A stretch of DNA of 41,727 nucleotides from Deltaproteobacteria bacterium (GCA_022843175.1 JALHOE010000063.1:1-41727); one strand, 5' to 3'. Counted from the stretch's first letter, positions 1 through 8,276 are shown. Numbers and translations are program-made. Notes: generated by a model not told the origin, from the sequence alone.

Positions 1-738
1 CGCGAGGCGGTCGGCCGCGCACGGCAGCCGTGACGGCTCGCGGACGACGCCGGTCGAGAGGCGGCCGACGAGCTGCGCGCTCGCGCCGGCGCGCGTGAGG
101 TGGAGCGCGATCGGCCTCGCGCGGTCGGCCACGTAGAACGCGCCCTCGGCGTCGAAGCCGACGGCGCCGGGGATGAAGACGGGATCCCACAGCGACAACG
201 GGATGGACGCGAGCAGGCGCACCCCGGTGGGGGCAGCGCCCGCCGCCACCGCGTCGCGCGGGACGATCCCGAGCTCGGCCAACGCCGAGACGGCGGCGCG
301 CTCGACGCCCTCGTGCGCGAGGGTGGGCGCGCGCCGCAGCAACGCCTCGGCCACCGCGCCGCCGAGCGTGGGGGCGACGGTGACGAGGTTCTCGCCGAGG
401 TTGAAGAGCAACGTCAGCGTCGGGAGGCGCTCCGGCGATGGCAGCATTGGCAGCAACTGCGGGACCAGGTCGAGCCACAGGATCGGGAAGTAGCGATCGG
501 GCCAGCCGGGGTTGTCGCGCCACGCGTCGCTCGAGACGCCGAACGCCCGCGAGCCGATCGACTCCATGTGGAGGCGGAACACCGCGGCGAGGAGCGCATC
601 GTGCCCGGGGCCGAGCGCCTGCTCCAGCGGCTTGAACCCGCGCTCGAACAAGTACTCCGCGACCTCCGGGCGAAACGCCGCGTAGGCGCGGTGCGCCTCG
701 GCCAGCGTCCGACCCAGAGCCTCGCGAAGGTCCCCCAT
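1..738 (-). CDS. Hypothetical protein, C-terminus beyond the window edge
   Basis: The minus strand is open from an ATG at 738 to the window edge, giving 246 codons with no stop, so the C-terminus is missing. I do not recognise the family. The first ~120 residues look helical (start MGDLREALGRTLAEAHRAY). Around residues 207-220 the stretch GAVGFDAEGAFYVADR resembles one blade of an NHL or SMP-30 type beta-propeller, which is only a hint. There is no signal peptide, so a cytoplasmic protein is likely. The frame has the base usage expected of a real gene in this genome, and a + strand frame across the same bases does not resemble a protein. The 20-base dispersed motif falls inside the gene at 439-458, read here as LLPMLP. 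The start is divergent from the lipoprotein gene at 835. Confidence 0.6.
   Translation of the reverse strand, partial: MGDLREALGRTLAEAHRAYAAFRPEVAEYLFERGFKPLEQALGPGHDALLAAVFRLHMESIGSRAFGVSSDAWRDNPGWPDRYFPILWLDLVPQLLPMLPSPERLPTLTLLFNLGENLVTVAPTLGGAVAEALLRRAPTLAHEGVERAAVSALAELGIVPRDAVAAGAAPTGVRLLASIPLSLWDPVFIPGAVGFDAEGAFYVADRARPIALHLTRAGASAQLVGRLSTGVVREPSRLPCAADRLA
439..458 (+). repeat. Dispersed 20-base motif, copy 1
   Basis: The bases read TGGCAGCATTGGCAGCAACT, a copy of the consensus TGNCAGCAWTGGCAGYAWCW found at four places in the window. It consists of two 9-base-spaced TGNCAGYA units. It lies inside the partial gene 1-738, read on the opposite strand. Confidence 0.6.
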
Positions 739-834
739 CTGCGGGGGAAGCGTAGGGTCGAATGGGATAGCGATCGAGGGAGGACTCTCGCGAGCGCGCG
801 CGAACGTGCGGCGACTGATGTAGGCTCCCGCGCC

Positions 835-1410
835 ATGATTGCTCGACGCGCTTTCCTCCTCCTCTCGCTGCTCGTTCTCGCCCTCGTCGGCTGCGGTCCG
901 CGCTGGGTCATCCACCAGCAGGCCACGCCGAACCCGCTCAACGGCCAGCGCAAGTTCAACCTCGAGGGCATGCACTGGGAGAACCTCCGCATCGGCGGCA
1001 AGGACGAGGCCGGCTACCTCGCCGAGAAGGACGAGAAGCAGCGCGCGAGCTTCCAGGAGGACAAGGCCGCGTTCCAGGAGCGCTTCATCGCGGGCCTCAC
1101 CAACCGCGCTCAGGGCATCGGCCTCGTTCCGGCGCCCCCCGGCGAGCAGGGCCTCTACACGCTGCGCCCCTCGGTCACCTTCTTCGAGCCGGGCTTCTAC
1201 GCCTACGCCGCCGCCCGCGACAGCGAGGTCGACATCACGGTCCAGATCGTCGCGCAGGACGGCAAGCTCATCGACGAGATCACCATCCACTCGCGCGTCG
1301 CCGCCACGATGACGTCGCCCGCGAGCGGTGGCCGCATGCGCACCGCCGGCGAGGACGTCGGCAACGTCACCGGCAAGTACATGCTGCTCCGCACCGGCCT
1401 CGCGAACTGA
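835..1410 (+). CDS. Putative lipoprotein, unknown function
   Basis: The product has 191 residues. A basic N-terminus and hydrophobic stretch end in the lipobox LVGC (Cys at about residue 20), so export and lipidation are expected. The mature part is polar and has no family I can name. A Lys/Glu/Gln-rich helical segment lies near residues 55-85, followed by beta-rich sequence (LYTLRPSVTFFEPGFY, DSEVDITVQIVAQDG), as in small periplasmic or outer-membrane-anchored proteins whose C-terminal half resembles DUF4410-like domains; that similarity is weak. The frame stays open upstream to 100, but the signal peptide fixes the start at the ATG at 835. A strong hairpin terminator follows at 1433, so the gene is probably monocistronic. 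Confidence 0.8.
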   Translation: MIARRAFLLLSLLVLALVGCGPRWVIHQQATPNPLNGQRKFNLEGMHWENLRIGGKDEAGYLAEKDEKQRASFQEDKAAFQERFIAGLTNRAQGIGLVPAPPGEQGLYTLRPSVTFFEPGFYAYAAARDSEVDITVQIVAQDGKLIDEITIHSRVAATMTSPASGGRMRTAGEDVGNVTGKYMLLRTGLAN

Positions 1411-1432
1411 CTACGACAACCTCCTAACCCGG

Positions 1433-1462
1433 GCCGCGCGCGCAAGCGCGCGGCTTCATTTT
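1433..1462 (+). terminator. Rho-independent terminator after the lipoprotein gene
   Basis: A perfect 9-bp stem (GCCGCGCGC at 1433-1441 with GCGCGCGGC at 1446-1454) is closed by a GCAA tetraloop of the stable GNRA type and followed by TTCATTTT. It lies 22 bases after the stop at 1410. It is the clearest intrinsic terminator in the window. Confidence 0.8.
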
Positions 1463-1515
1463 GTGCGCGGCACAACAGTTGAAATGGAACTCATGGAAGC
1501 GAAGGAAACGCCACC

Positions 1516-1938
1516 ATGAAGACCATTGCAGCGCTGTTGTTGTCCGTGTCGATCGCGGCCGTTGGGTGCGGAAGGAGCACTCCAGAGCCCAAGGGCCCCG
1601 TAGAGATGGTCAGCACGGATCCGAGCGCGGCCGCGCAGGGCAAGGTGCATGTGACCGACGCGGGCAGCGGCAACGCCCACGTCGTGGTCGAGATCCACCA
1701 CGTGCCGAGCGCGGCCAAGACCGCCCCCGGCGCCACGACCTACGTCGTGTGGGCCCACCCCGTCGGCGGCAAGCCCATGAACCTCGGCGCGCTCAAGGTC
1801 AACGACGACCTGACGGGCGAGCTTCGCACCCTGACGCCGATGAAGCACTTCGACCTGTTCATCACCGCCGAGTCGACCCCCGAAGCGAGCGCGCCGACGA
1901 GCGTCCCGGTCCTCAGCGCGCGCGTCGATCGCGATTGA
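1516..1938 (+). CDS. Lipoprotein with anti-sigma-K-like (RskA C-terminal) domain
   Basis: The product has 140 residues and begins MKTIAALLLSVSIAAVGC, a lipoprotein signal with Cys at 18. The mature part (about residues 45-140) is a single beta-rich domain. Its pattern YVVWAHPVGGKPMNLGALKV followed by NDDLTGEL and FDLFITAE resembles the extracytoplasmic domain of RskA-type anti-sigma factors, without the transmembrane and cytoplasmic parts. It therefore probably is a free-standing anchored domain of unknown role rather than an anti-sigma factor. A GAAGGA-like ribosome site lies upstream. The gene converges on the glycosidase gene, with only two bases between the stops (1938 and 1941). Confidence 0.75.
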   Translation: MKTIAALLLSVSIAAVGCGRSTPEPKGPVEMVSTDPSAAAQGKVHVTDAGSGNAHVVVEIHHVPSAAKTAPGATTYVVWAHPVGGKPMNLGALKVNDDLTGELRTLTPMKHFDLFITAESTPEASAPTSVPVLSARVDRD

Positions 1939-1940
1939 AG

Positions 1941-3368
1941 CTACGAACGCTCGCGGCGTACGCGGAGCCGCCGGCGTACCCCATGGACTGACGCGAGCAG
2001 CGCGAGCACCCACGCGCCCTCGGTGGCCTTGCCGGGCGTCGAGCAGCCGCACGAGCCCTGCGCGGCGTCGGGCTCTCCGGGCGTGGCGCTCGGACCCGCG
2101 TCGTCGCCGGGCAGCGCCGCGTCCACGCCCGGGCCCGCGTCGGCGACCCCGGCCTCGCAGTCGCCGGCCACGAGCGGGCACTCGTCGTCCTCGTCGAACT
2201 TACCGTCGTTGTCGTCGTCGCCGTCGCACGCGTCGCCGAGGCCGTCGCCGTCGGTGTCCTTCTGATCGGGGTTGGCGACGTCGGGGCAGTTGTCCTTGTC
2301 GTCGACGGTGCCGTCGCCGTCGAGGTCGGTGGGCACCGCGGACTTCTCGAGCGGGATGTCCTCCTTCACGTCGGCGCCGGCGGCGACGGTCTTGGTGACG
2401 CTGGCCGTGACGTAGCCCGATTTGGTGACGGTGATCTTGTAGGTGCCGGCGGCGGCGAGGAACGCGTACGCGCCCTTCGCGTCCGTCACGTCGGCGCCGA
2501 GGCCGGTGATGGTGACGTTGGCTCCCGCGATCGGCGCGGTGATCCCGCTCGTCTCGTGGACGATCCCGGAGATACTGCCAATGCTGCCAGACTTGGGCGC
2601 GAACAGCGCGAGGTGGTTGCCGACGACGCGCTCGCTGCCGTCCGACGGGCGATTGACCACGCCGATGCCCGTCACGTACATCGCGCTCGACCCGCCGCCG
2701 TCGAGGTTGAGCGCGGTCCACGCGCCGAGCCCCTTGAGCAGCGTGCCGAGCTCGGCGCACGTCATGCCGATGCTGGCGCTGGAGCGGCCGTCGACGACGA
2801 CCATGTACACCGTCCTGTTGTCCTTCGAGAGGCCCACCGCGGTGCGCGGGTGTCGGTTGGGGCACAGCGTGCCCGACGTGTTGGGCTGAGCGACCCCGTC
2901 GACGACGATCGCGGGGTGGCCGGACACGACGCCGCGCATCCACGTCTTGTCGAACGGCACCACCAACGACGGCTTGGAGATCTCGACGCGCGTCGCGTCC
3001 TTGTCGAACGAGAAGGTGCCCGAGCTGGTGGTGTCCTTGGTGTCGGTCCACGCCACGCCCGCGCCGGCGGCGAGCCCGCTCGTGGAGTAGTCGGTGTACG
3101 AGAAGAAGTCGGCGTTGATCGCGGCCTGCGCGGAGATGAGCTTGGCGAACGCCGAGGGCGTGCGCTTTCGCTGCGCCGTCGCGGTGGACTCGAACCGCAC
3201 GCCCGGCACGCTGAGATCGACGACCAGCGCGTGGATTCTCCACGGGTTGGTGGTGGTGCGCATCAGCCGCCGCACGCCGTCGTACGGCGTGGTCCACGTG
3301 TCGGCCGCTCGGGCGGCGGTGGGCACCAGCGCGAGGAGGGCGACGGCGGCGACGGCGTGCAAGCGCAT
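1941..3368 (-). CDS. Secreted phosphodiester glycosidase-like protein with Ca-binding repeats and MYXO-CTERM-like tail
   Basis: The product has 475 residues. A Sec signal peptide occupies residues 1-22 (ends ARAAD). Residues ~40-255 match the phosphodiester glycosidase (NAGPA/DUF2233) fold: [23 protein letters not shown] and the signature [13 protein letters not shown]. Residues ~265-340 form a carboxypeptidase-regulatory-like beta-sandwich ([23 protein letters not shown]). Residues ~345-400 carry thrombospondin type 3 Asp-rich repeats ([28 protein letters not shown]). The end has GSCGCSTPG, a hydrophobic stretch and RRRLRVRR, the layout of the myxobacterial MYXO-CTERM sorting tail, though its helix is short and carries a His. 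The likely role is removal of sugars from phosphodiester-linked glycans at the cell surface; the substrate is unknown. A 20-base dispersed motif lies in the linker between the first two domains. Confidence 0.85.
   Translation of the reverse strand: MRLHAVAAVALLALVPTAARAADTWTTPYDGVRRLMRTTTNPWRIHALVVDLSVPGVRFESTATAQRKRTPSAFAKLISAQAAINADFFSYTDYSTSGLAAGAGVAWTDTKDTTSSGTFSFDKDATRVEISKPSLVVPFDKTWMRGVVSGHPAIVVDGVAQPNTSGTLCPNRHPRTAVGLSKDNRTVYMVVVDGRSSASIGMTCAELGTLLKGLGAWTALNLDGGGSSAMYVTGIGVVNRPSDGSERVVGNHLALFAPKSGSIGSISGIVHETSGITAPIAGANVTITGLGADVTDAKGAYAFLAAAGTYKITVTKSGYVTASVTKTVAAGADVKEDIPLEKSAVPTDLDGDGTVDDKDNCPDVANPDQKDTDGDGLGDACDGDDDNDGKFDEDDECPLVAGDCEAGVADAGPGVDAALPGDDAGPSATPGEPDAAQGSCGCSTPGKATEGAWVLALLASVHGVRRRLRVRRERS
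2570..2589 (-). repeat. Dispersed 20-base motif, copy 2
   Basis: Read on the minus strand it is TGGCAGCATTGGCAGTATCT. It encodes GSIGSIS at the linker between the catalytic and beta-sandwich domains of the 1941-3368 protein. Seven further bases downstream (CCGGGAT) also partly match copy 1. Confidence 0.6.
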
Positions 3369-3445
3369 CCATCGAGCCTAGCGCGCGCGACCGCGTCGGG
3401 AATGGTCACTGGACCCCCGGGGGAGGGTGTTACGTTCGTCCGCGG

Positions 3446-4030
3446 ATGGGACCCACGAACATCGTTCAGGCCGGCGATCCCGTGCTCCGCACCGCGGCCA
3501 ACCCGGTCACCGAGTTCGGCACGCCGGAGCTGCGCGAGCTCGTGTCGACGATGATCCGCGTGATGCAAGAGGCGCCCGGAGTGGGGCTCGCCGCGCCGCA
3601 GATCGGCGTGCCGCTGCGGGTGATCGTCCTCGAGGACGAAGAGGGCCGCATGGCGCGCCTCTCAAAGAAGCAGCGCGACGCGCGCGAGCGCGTGCCGTTC
3701 GGCGCGATCGCGTTCATCAACCCGACCCTCGAGCTCCTCGGCGACGAGCAGATGACGTTCTTCGAGGGCTGCCTGAGCGTCGCCGGCTGGGCCGCGCTCG
3801 TCCCGCGCGCGCGCACCGTGCGCGTGACGGGCTTCGACGTCGAGGGCCGTGAGGTCGAGTGGGAGGTCTCCGGTTGGCCGGCGCGCATCCTCCAACACGA
3901 GGTCGATCACATCAACGGCACCCTCTACATCGACAAGATGCTCAGCCGCACCTTCTGCGCCGCGAGCGAGCTCACGGGCCGCTGGGCAGACTCGACCCCC
4001 GACGAGGTGCGCAAGGCGCTCGGTGCGTGA
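3446..4030 (+). CDS. def: Peptide deformylase
   Basis: The product has 194 residues and removes the N-formyl group from nascent proteins in the cytoplasm. All three family motifs are present: GVGLAAPQIG (45-54), EGCLS (107-111, Cys109 as metal ligand) and QHEVDH (150-155, with His151 and His155 as metal ligands and Glu152 catalytic). An extra polar loop at about residues 64-84 (GRMARLSKKQRDARERVP) lies between motifs 1 and 2, as in longer actinobacterial and myxobacterial forms. There is no fmt gene next to it, unlike in many bacteria. The stop abuts the stop of the convergent SDR gene, with no room for a terminator between them. Confidence 0.95.
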   Translation: MGPTNIVQAGDPVLRTAANPVTEFGTPELRELVSTMIRVMQEAPGVGLAAPQIGVPLRVIVLEDEEGRMARLSKKQRDARERVPFGAIAFINPTLELLGDEQMTFFEGCLSVAGWAALVPRARTVRVTGFDVEGREVEWEVSGWPARILQHEVDHINGTLYIDKMLSRTFCAASELTGRWADSTPDEVRKALGA

Positions 4031-4951
4031 TCACACGGGGAACGCACGCGCGAAGCTGTCGATCGCCCCGCGCTCGTCGACCTCGTGCACGAAGCCCGTG
4101 GCGCGGCGGAACGCGGCGTGGTCGACGAGCACCGGGTACTTGAGGTGCTCGATCGCGCCGCGCGCGAGCTTCGGGAGGCCGAAGCGCCCGAGCATCGCCG
4201 CGAGGAGCGGCTCGGGCAGCGGCACCCGGGTGCGGCCGGTGAGGCGGATGATCATCGACAGCGGCACCGGCGCCGGGCCGGCCACGTTGAACACTCCGCG
4301 CGGCGCCTTGTCGATGGCGAGCTCGAGCGCGCGGACGACGTCGCTCTCGTGCATGAACTGAAAGAGCGGATCGAACCCCGCGACGGTGGGCACGCGCTTG
4401 CCGCGCACGAAGCCGGCGAGCGTGCCGTGGCCGGTGACGCCGAACGTGTAGCAGAAGCGGAGCACCGTGGTCGCCATCTCGGGGTGGCGCCACAGCGCGT
4501 TGCTCGCATGGAGATCGGCGGCCACGAGATCGGCCAGCTCGGGGAAGCTCGCGAGGGCGAGCGGCGGCTCCTCTTCGACGTGATAGAGCGGCGACTCCGG
4601 GCCGGCGCCGTAGAACGTGTGGCGCCCGACGAACACCACGTGGGGCACGCCGTAGTTCTGGCAGTGCTCGAACACCGCCTGGGTGCCGCCGAGGTTGATG
4701 CGATAGCGCTCCTCGGTCACCTCGGCGAAGTGCGAGACCGTGGCCATGTGCACCACGGCGTCCGGGCGCAGCTTGCGGAACACGTCCTCGGCGGCGCGCT
4801 TGCGCACGTCGACCTTGTGCACCTCGATGTTGGCCGGAGCGTCGGGCCAGCCGCGCCGGTCGACGCCGACGACCTGGTCGCCGCGCTCGGCCAGCCGCTT
4901 CGCGAACAGGCGCGCGATCGGCGTGGAGATGCCGGGGATGAGCACCTTCAC
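4031..4951 (-). CDS. NAD-dependent epimerase/dehydratase-like (extended SDR) protein with degenerate active site
   Basis: The product has 306 residues with an extended SDR fold. It has an N-terminal Rossmann strand (MKVLIPGISTPIA), Asp at the end of beta-2 (VVGVDRRG), VDVRKR, and LRPDAVVHMATVSH as the usual NAG-like region. The glycine motif is altered (GISTPIA instead of GxxGxxG). The catalytic Tyr-x3-Lys expected near residue 145 is absent; the sequence there is ADLVAADLHASN. It may bind a nucleotide or lipid without redox catalysis. The start GTG overlaps the stop of the upstream acyltransferase gene (GTGA), so the two are translationally coupled. The pairing suggests a role in lipid or envelope metabolism, which is inference. 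Confidence 0.8.
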   Translation of the reverse strand: MKVLIPGISTPIARLFAKRLAERGDQVVGVDRRGWPDAPANIEVHKVDVRKRAAEDVFRKLRPDAVVHMATVSHFAEVTEERYRINLGGTQAVFEHCQNYGVPHVVFVGRHTFYGAGPESPLYHVEEEPPLALASFPELADLVAADLHASNALWRHPEMATTVLRFCYTFGVTGHGTLAGFVRGKRVPTVAGFDPLFQFMHESDVVRALELAIDKAPRGVFNVAGPAPVPLSMIIRLTGRTRVPLPEPLLAAMLGRFGLPKLARGAIEHLKYPVLVDHAAFRRATGFVHEVDERGAIDSFARAFPV

Positions 4952-5742
4952 GGCTGCGACCTCCCGAACTCGATGAGCTGGGCGACGCGCGACTTCACCT
5001 CTTCGACGTAGCTGTGCACGATCTCGTCGTCCTCGCGGCCGGTGCCCTCGAACCGGAGCGGCTCGCCGTAGTGGATCGAGATCTTCGCCGGCACCGGGAT
5101 CGGCAGCAGCCAGGGCGTGAAGGGCAGGTAGGGCACGCCGAACGCGCGGCCGATTTCATAAGCATTATATACAGTCGGCAGGGCGTCGCCGGCGCCGCAC
5201 ACGGCGAACGGGACGATCGGCGTGCCGGTCGCGAGCGCGAGCCGCATGAAGCCGGTGCCGAAATCGACGAGCGAGTCACGCTGGTGGTAGAGCTTCGCGG
5301 TGCCGCGCGCGCCCTCGGGGAACACCATCAGCAAGCGGTCGTCGCGGAGCAGCCGCTCGGCGTTCTCGGGGAGACCGGTGAACTGCCCGCAGCGGGAGGT
5401 GGTCATCGCGGCGAACGGGATCTGCTCGATGAACTTCTCGGCCATGCCCTGCGCGAGGCGCGGCGGCTCGAGCTCGAGCATGCAGGAGGCGAGCACCATC
5501 GCGCCGTCGATCGCGACGCCGCCGGAGTGGTTGCCGATCAACATCCCGCGGCCGCGCGCCGGGATGTGCTCGGCGCCGGTGACGCGCACGCGGAAGTAGT
5601 GCCGGTAGAACCAGCGCAACCCGGAGAAGAACCGCGAGAGGGTGACCTTCTCGACGCCGTACGGGTCGACGCCGACGCTGCTCCAGGGGATCTCGAGTCG
5701 ATCGACGCGAGCGGCGATGTCGGGGTGGATGAGCAGCGCCAC
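4948..5742 (-). CDS. Lysophospholipid acyltransferase family protein (PlsC-like)
   Basis: The product has about 264 residues. It probably transfers an acyl chain to a lysophospholipid or other acyl acceptor at the inner membrane. Motif I is NHSGGVAID (His72; the Asp lies seven residues on, wider than the classic H-x4-D, as in the MGAT-like branch). Motif III is FPEGARG (141-144) and motif IV is TPIVPFAV. The frame stays open to 5892, but that would run into the divergent gene at 5822, so I chose the GTG at 5742. A GTG at 5760 is the alternative, and a sequence complementary to the 16S tail (GGAGGTGAT) lies between the two. An AT-rich run of rare codons occurs at 5154-5176. The gene is coupled to the SDR gene downstream by a GTGA overlap. 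Confidence 0.85.
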   Translation of the reverse strand: MALLIHPDIAARVDRLEIPWSSVGVDPYGVEKVTLSRFFSGLRWFYRHYFRVRVTGAEHIPARGRGMLIGNHSGGVAIDGAMVLASCMLELEPPRLAQGMAEKFIEQIPFAAMTTSRCGQFTGLPENAERLLRDDRLLMVFPEGARGTAKLYHQRDSLVDFGTGFMRLALATGTPIVPFAVCGAGDALPTVYNAYEIGRAFGVPYLPFTPWLLPIPVPAKISIHYGEPLRFEGTGREDDEIVHSYVEEVKSRVAQLIEFGRSQP

Positions 5743-5821
5743 GCGGCCGGAACGTATCACCTCCGGCGGACTTCTTCGTGGCGACGCGGCGGTTTTCGGG
5801 CTCCAATGCGCCCGACGAGGA

Positions 5822-6442
5822 ATGAGGCGTGGGATCCTGATAGCGCTGCTCGCCTGCGCGCCGCCGGCGAGCGCGGCCAAGCCGCTCCGCACCGAAGAGG
5901 TGATCTACGCCGTCGCGAGCCCGCCCCACGTGCCGGTGTTCGAGGTCGGCACGTGGAGCGGCCTGCAGGACACCCGCAAGCGCCTCGGGATCGGCAGCGC
6001 GCTCGCGCTCGACGCGAGCCTCAACACGCGCGTCGCGTACGTGATCGCCTCGATCGGCCTCCGCCCGTTCTGGGAGCGCTACGGCCTCGCCGGCGACCAC
6101 GGCGGGCACACCGCCGACGCGCTCGGCCTCGGCCTGCCGGTGACCGTGCGCCTCCTGCAATACGCGCTGTGGGTCCCGTTCGTCGCCGTGACGCCGCAGC
6201 TCGTCTACCAGCGCGTCCGCGCCAACGTCGGCGTCGCCCCGGCCGACGCGCTCCCCGACCGCATCGCCGAGACCCGCCACTTCGCGTTGCAGCTCGGCGG
6301 CGGCATCCGCCTCGGCGGCCACAGCCCCTTGGCGCTCCACCTCGAGGCCGGCTACCGCCTCGCGCCGCTCCACTCGATCGCCAACGGCGACGTGTCGCTC
6401 GCGGGCGCGTACTTCTCGATCAGCGGCCGCTTCGGGTTCTGA
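5822..6442 (+). CDS. Putative outer-membrane beta-barrel protein
   Basis: The product has 206 residues. A signal peptide (MRRGILIALLACAPPASAA) with an Ala-x-Ala type cleavage site is followed by alternating hydrophobic and polar strands (ALALDASLNTRVAYVIASIG, HFALQLGGGIRLGGHS, LALHLEAGYRLAP, AYFSISGRFGF). The chain ends in a C-terminal Phe, the usual outer-membrane insertion signal. This fits a small eight- to ten-strand barrel of unknown role. The Cys in the signal region (LLACAPP) leaves a lipoprotein as an alternative. The ATG at 5822 is chosen because the signal peptide begins there. The gene is divergent from the acyltransferase operon, with about 80 bases between them. Confidence 0.7.
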   Translation: MRRGILIALLACAPPASAAKPLRTEEVIYAVASPPHVPVFEVGTWSGLQDTRKRLGIGSALALDASLNTRVAYVIASIGLRPFWERYGLAGDHGGHTADALGLGLPVTVRLLQYALWVPFVAVTPQLVYQRVRANVGVAPADALPDRIAETRHFALQLGGGIRLGGHSPLALHLEAGYRLAPLHSIANGDVSLAGAYFSISGRFGF

Positions 6443-6482
6443 GGGCCTCGGCGGCCCGGGTCCCCACGGTTACCCTCGGCGA

Positions 6483-8018
6483 ATGTCCCAGGAGTGGTCG
6501 TCGCTCGTCTCGCGTCTCTTCACCGGTCGCGCGCACGCCGAGGGGCCGCTCGAGCTCAAGCTCTCCGCGCGCGAGGGCCCGTCGCTCGCGGCCAAGCTGC
6601 GGCAGGCCTACTACTGGATCGTCAACAACGCGGTCATCGCGCCCTACTACGACATCGAGTACGGCGAGCAGAACGCGCCGCGCTTCGCGTTCCCGAGCGG
6701 CGCCGCGGTGCAGCTGCCCACCGAGGCGAGCTACTGCTCCTACGTGTTACTGCCATTGCTGACATTTGCGACGCGCCGCCGCGCGCTCCTCGTCGGCGGC
6801 CCCGGCAAGGGCAAGACCGCCACCGCGATCCTGATGGGCATCCTCGCCGGCTACACCTACGAGGACGTCCGGCGCTCGGTGCAGCACGGTCATCCGCAGC
6901 TCACCATCGCCGATCTCCTCGGCACGCCGCTCCCGAGCGCGATGATGGAGGCGCGCGCGCTCGAAGAGGTGAAGGTGAGCTGGCGCCGCTGGCTGACGAT
7001 GCGGGTGAAGATCGTCGACGAGTACAACCGCATCCCCACCAAGACCCAGTCGGCGCTGCTCTCGCTCATGGCCGAGGGGTACGCCGAGATGTTCGACCAG
7101 GTGGTCGAGGCGCGCGACGCCGCGTGGTTCCTCACCGCCAACGACGACGCCGGCGGCGGCACGTTCCAGGTGATCGAGGCGCTCAAGGACCGCATCGACC
7201 TCACCATCAAGGCGATGCCGTTCAACTCGCGCTTCCTCGGCACGCTCTTGAGCCGCGTCGAGCGGGGCATCGATCCCAACGAGGTCGTCCCGAACGACAT
7301 CGTCTTCTCGCCCGAGGAGCTCGACGAGCTGCGCCGCGAGATCCGCGCGATCCCGATCCCCGCGCCAGTGCTCCGGCGGCTCGAGTTCTTCGTCGGCCAG
7401 CTCGAGTTCTGCCAGCGCGCGAGCGTCCAGTTCGAATACAAGAACAAGGACACGCTCCGCCTCGCCGGCATCCCGCTCGCGCAGGTGTGCAACGAGCAGT
7501 GCCCGCTCGACAAGACCAAGCACCTCTGCGCGCAGACCCAGCAGGGCCTGTCGGTCCGCTCGTTCCAGACCATCCTCGAGCTCGCCAAGGCGATGGCCTA
7601 CGTGCGCGGCGGCCCCGAGGTCACCGTCCAGGACCTCCGCCAGGTGATCCCCTTCGCGCTCCACGAGAAGATCACCCCCAACGCCGCCGGAGACTTCTTC
7701 CAGATCGAGGGCAACCGCCCGCTCCTCTCCGACAAGATCGCCTGGATTCGCCGCATGTTCGACGCCGCGCTCGCGAGCTACGACCAGCTCGATCGCGACC
7801 ACCACGACGCCGCTCACCGCCTCGCCGAGGAGCTCGATCGCGGGCTCGAGGGCGTCCCCGCGCAGCAGATCGAGCAGCGCATGAAGGAGGTGCAGGCCCT
7901 CATCCAGAAGTCGACCAAGCAGGGCGAGCTCGCCCCGTGGATCTACGAGGACCTCATCCGTCTGAAGTCGATCTACATGCGGTATCAGAACCAGCTGCTC
8001 TGGCTGCGCGGCGGCTGA
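6483..8018 (+). CDS. MoxR-type AAA+ ATPase with a four-cysteine insertion
   Basis: The product has 511 residues. The Walker A motif is GGPGKGKT (105-112), Walker B is VKIVDEYN (175-182), and sensor 1 is LTAND (217-221). The long helical N-terminus and C-terminal lid fit the MoxR branch, whose members act as chaperones that mature partner complexes. Residues 310-349 hold four cysteines (C310, C336, C340, C349) in a region not typical of MoxR proteins, suggesting a zinc or iron-sulfur site. The usual MoxR partners, VWA-domain proteins, are not next to it; only a tiny Cys-rich lipoprotein follows, 13 bases downstream. A 20-base dispersed motif lies at codons 88-94, where TTA and ACA codons stand out in an otherwise GC-rich gene. 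Confidence 0.85.
   Translation: MSQEWSSLVSRLFTGRAHAEGPLELKLSAREGPSLAAKLRQAYYWIVNNAVIAPYYDIEYGEQNAPRFAFPSGAAVQLPTEASYCSYVLLPLLTFATRRRALLVGGPGKGKTATAILMGILAGYTYEDVRRSVQHGHPQLTIADLLGTPLPSAMMEARALEEVKVSWRRWLTMRVKIVDEYNRIPTKTQSALLSLMAEGYAEMFDQVVEARDAAWFLTANDDAGGGTFQVIEALKDRIDLTIKAMPFNSRFLGTLLSRVERGIDPNEVVPNDIVFSPEELDELRREIRAIPIPAPVLRRLEFFVGQLEFCQRASVQFEYKNKDTLRLAGIPLAQVCNEQCPLDKTKHLCAQTQQGLSVRSFQTILELAKAMAYVRGGPEVTVQDLRQVIPFALHEKITPNAAGDFFQIEGNRPLLSDKIAWIRRMFDAALASYDQLDRDHHDAAHRLAEELDRGLEGVPAQQIEQRMKEVQALIQKSTKQGELAPWIYEDLIRLKSIYMRYQNQLLWLRGG
6745..6764 (-). repeat. Dispersed 20-base motif, copy 3
   Basis: Read on the minus strand it is TGTCAGCAATGGCAGTAACA. It lies inside the MoxR-type gene, which reads it in the opposite direction as LLPLLT using low-GC codons. 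Confidence 0.6.
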
Positions 8019-8031
8019 TAACATCCACCCC

Positions 8032-8271
8032 GTGTCCCGCCTCCTGCTCCTGCTCACCGCCGTCGCGCTCGTCGCGTGCCACCGGTTCGGCTCGTGCGAG
8101 CCGGCCGACGTGAACGGCTTCAAGACCGACTGCTCGGGCCCGCAGGGCTGGATCTGGAACGGCAGCGCCTGCGTCTTCGCCCACGCGTGCAACTGCACCG
8201 GCAGCGACTGCCAGAACCTGTATCAAGAGCGCGAGCACTGCGAGACGGCGCATACGCACTGCGGGCACTGA
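8032..8271 (+). CDS. Small Cys-rich lipoprotein
   Basis: The product has 79 residues from a GTG start. The signal MSRLLLLLTAVALVAC gives a lipidated Cys at 16. The mature part carries eight further cysteines (patterns SCEP, DCSG, SACVFAHACNCTG, SDCQ, HCET, HCGH), suggesting a disulfide-knit domain outside the cytoplasm. I recognise no family. It starts 13 bases after the ATPase stop with no clear ribosome site, so coupling to that gene is likely. Small Cys-rich lipoproteins like this are common in myxobacterial genomes. Confidence 0.7.
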   Translation: MSRLLLLLTAVALVACHRFGSCEPADVNGFKTDCSGPQGWIWNGSACVFAHACNCTGSDCQNLYQEREHCETAHTHCGH

Positions 8272-8276
8272 GGGGC

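Noticed and set aside
3414-3423. Palindrome CCCCCGGGGG upstream of the deformylase gene
   Set aside because: Short and GC-only, likely by chance in this base composition; no repeat elsewhere links it to regulation.
5155-5175. TATAAT inside the acyltransferase gene as a promoter
   Set aside because: No matching -35 sequence at 16 to 18 bases; kept only as a rare-codon observation.
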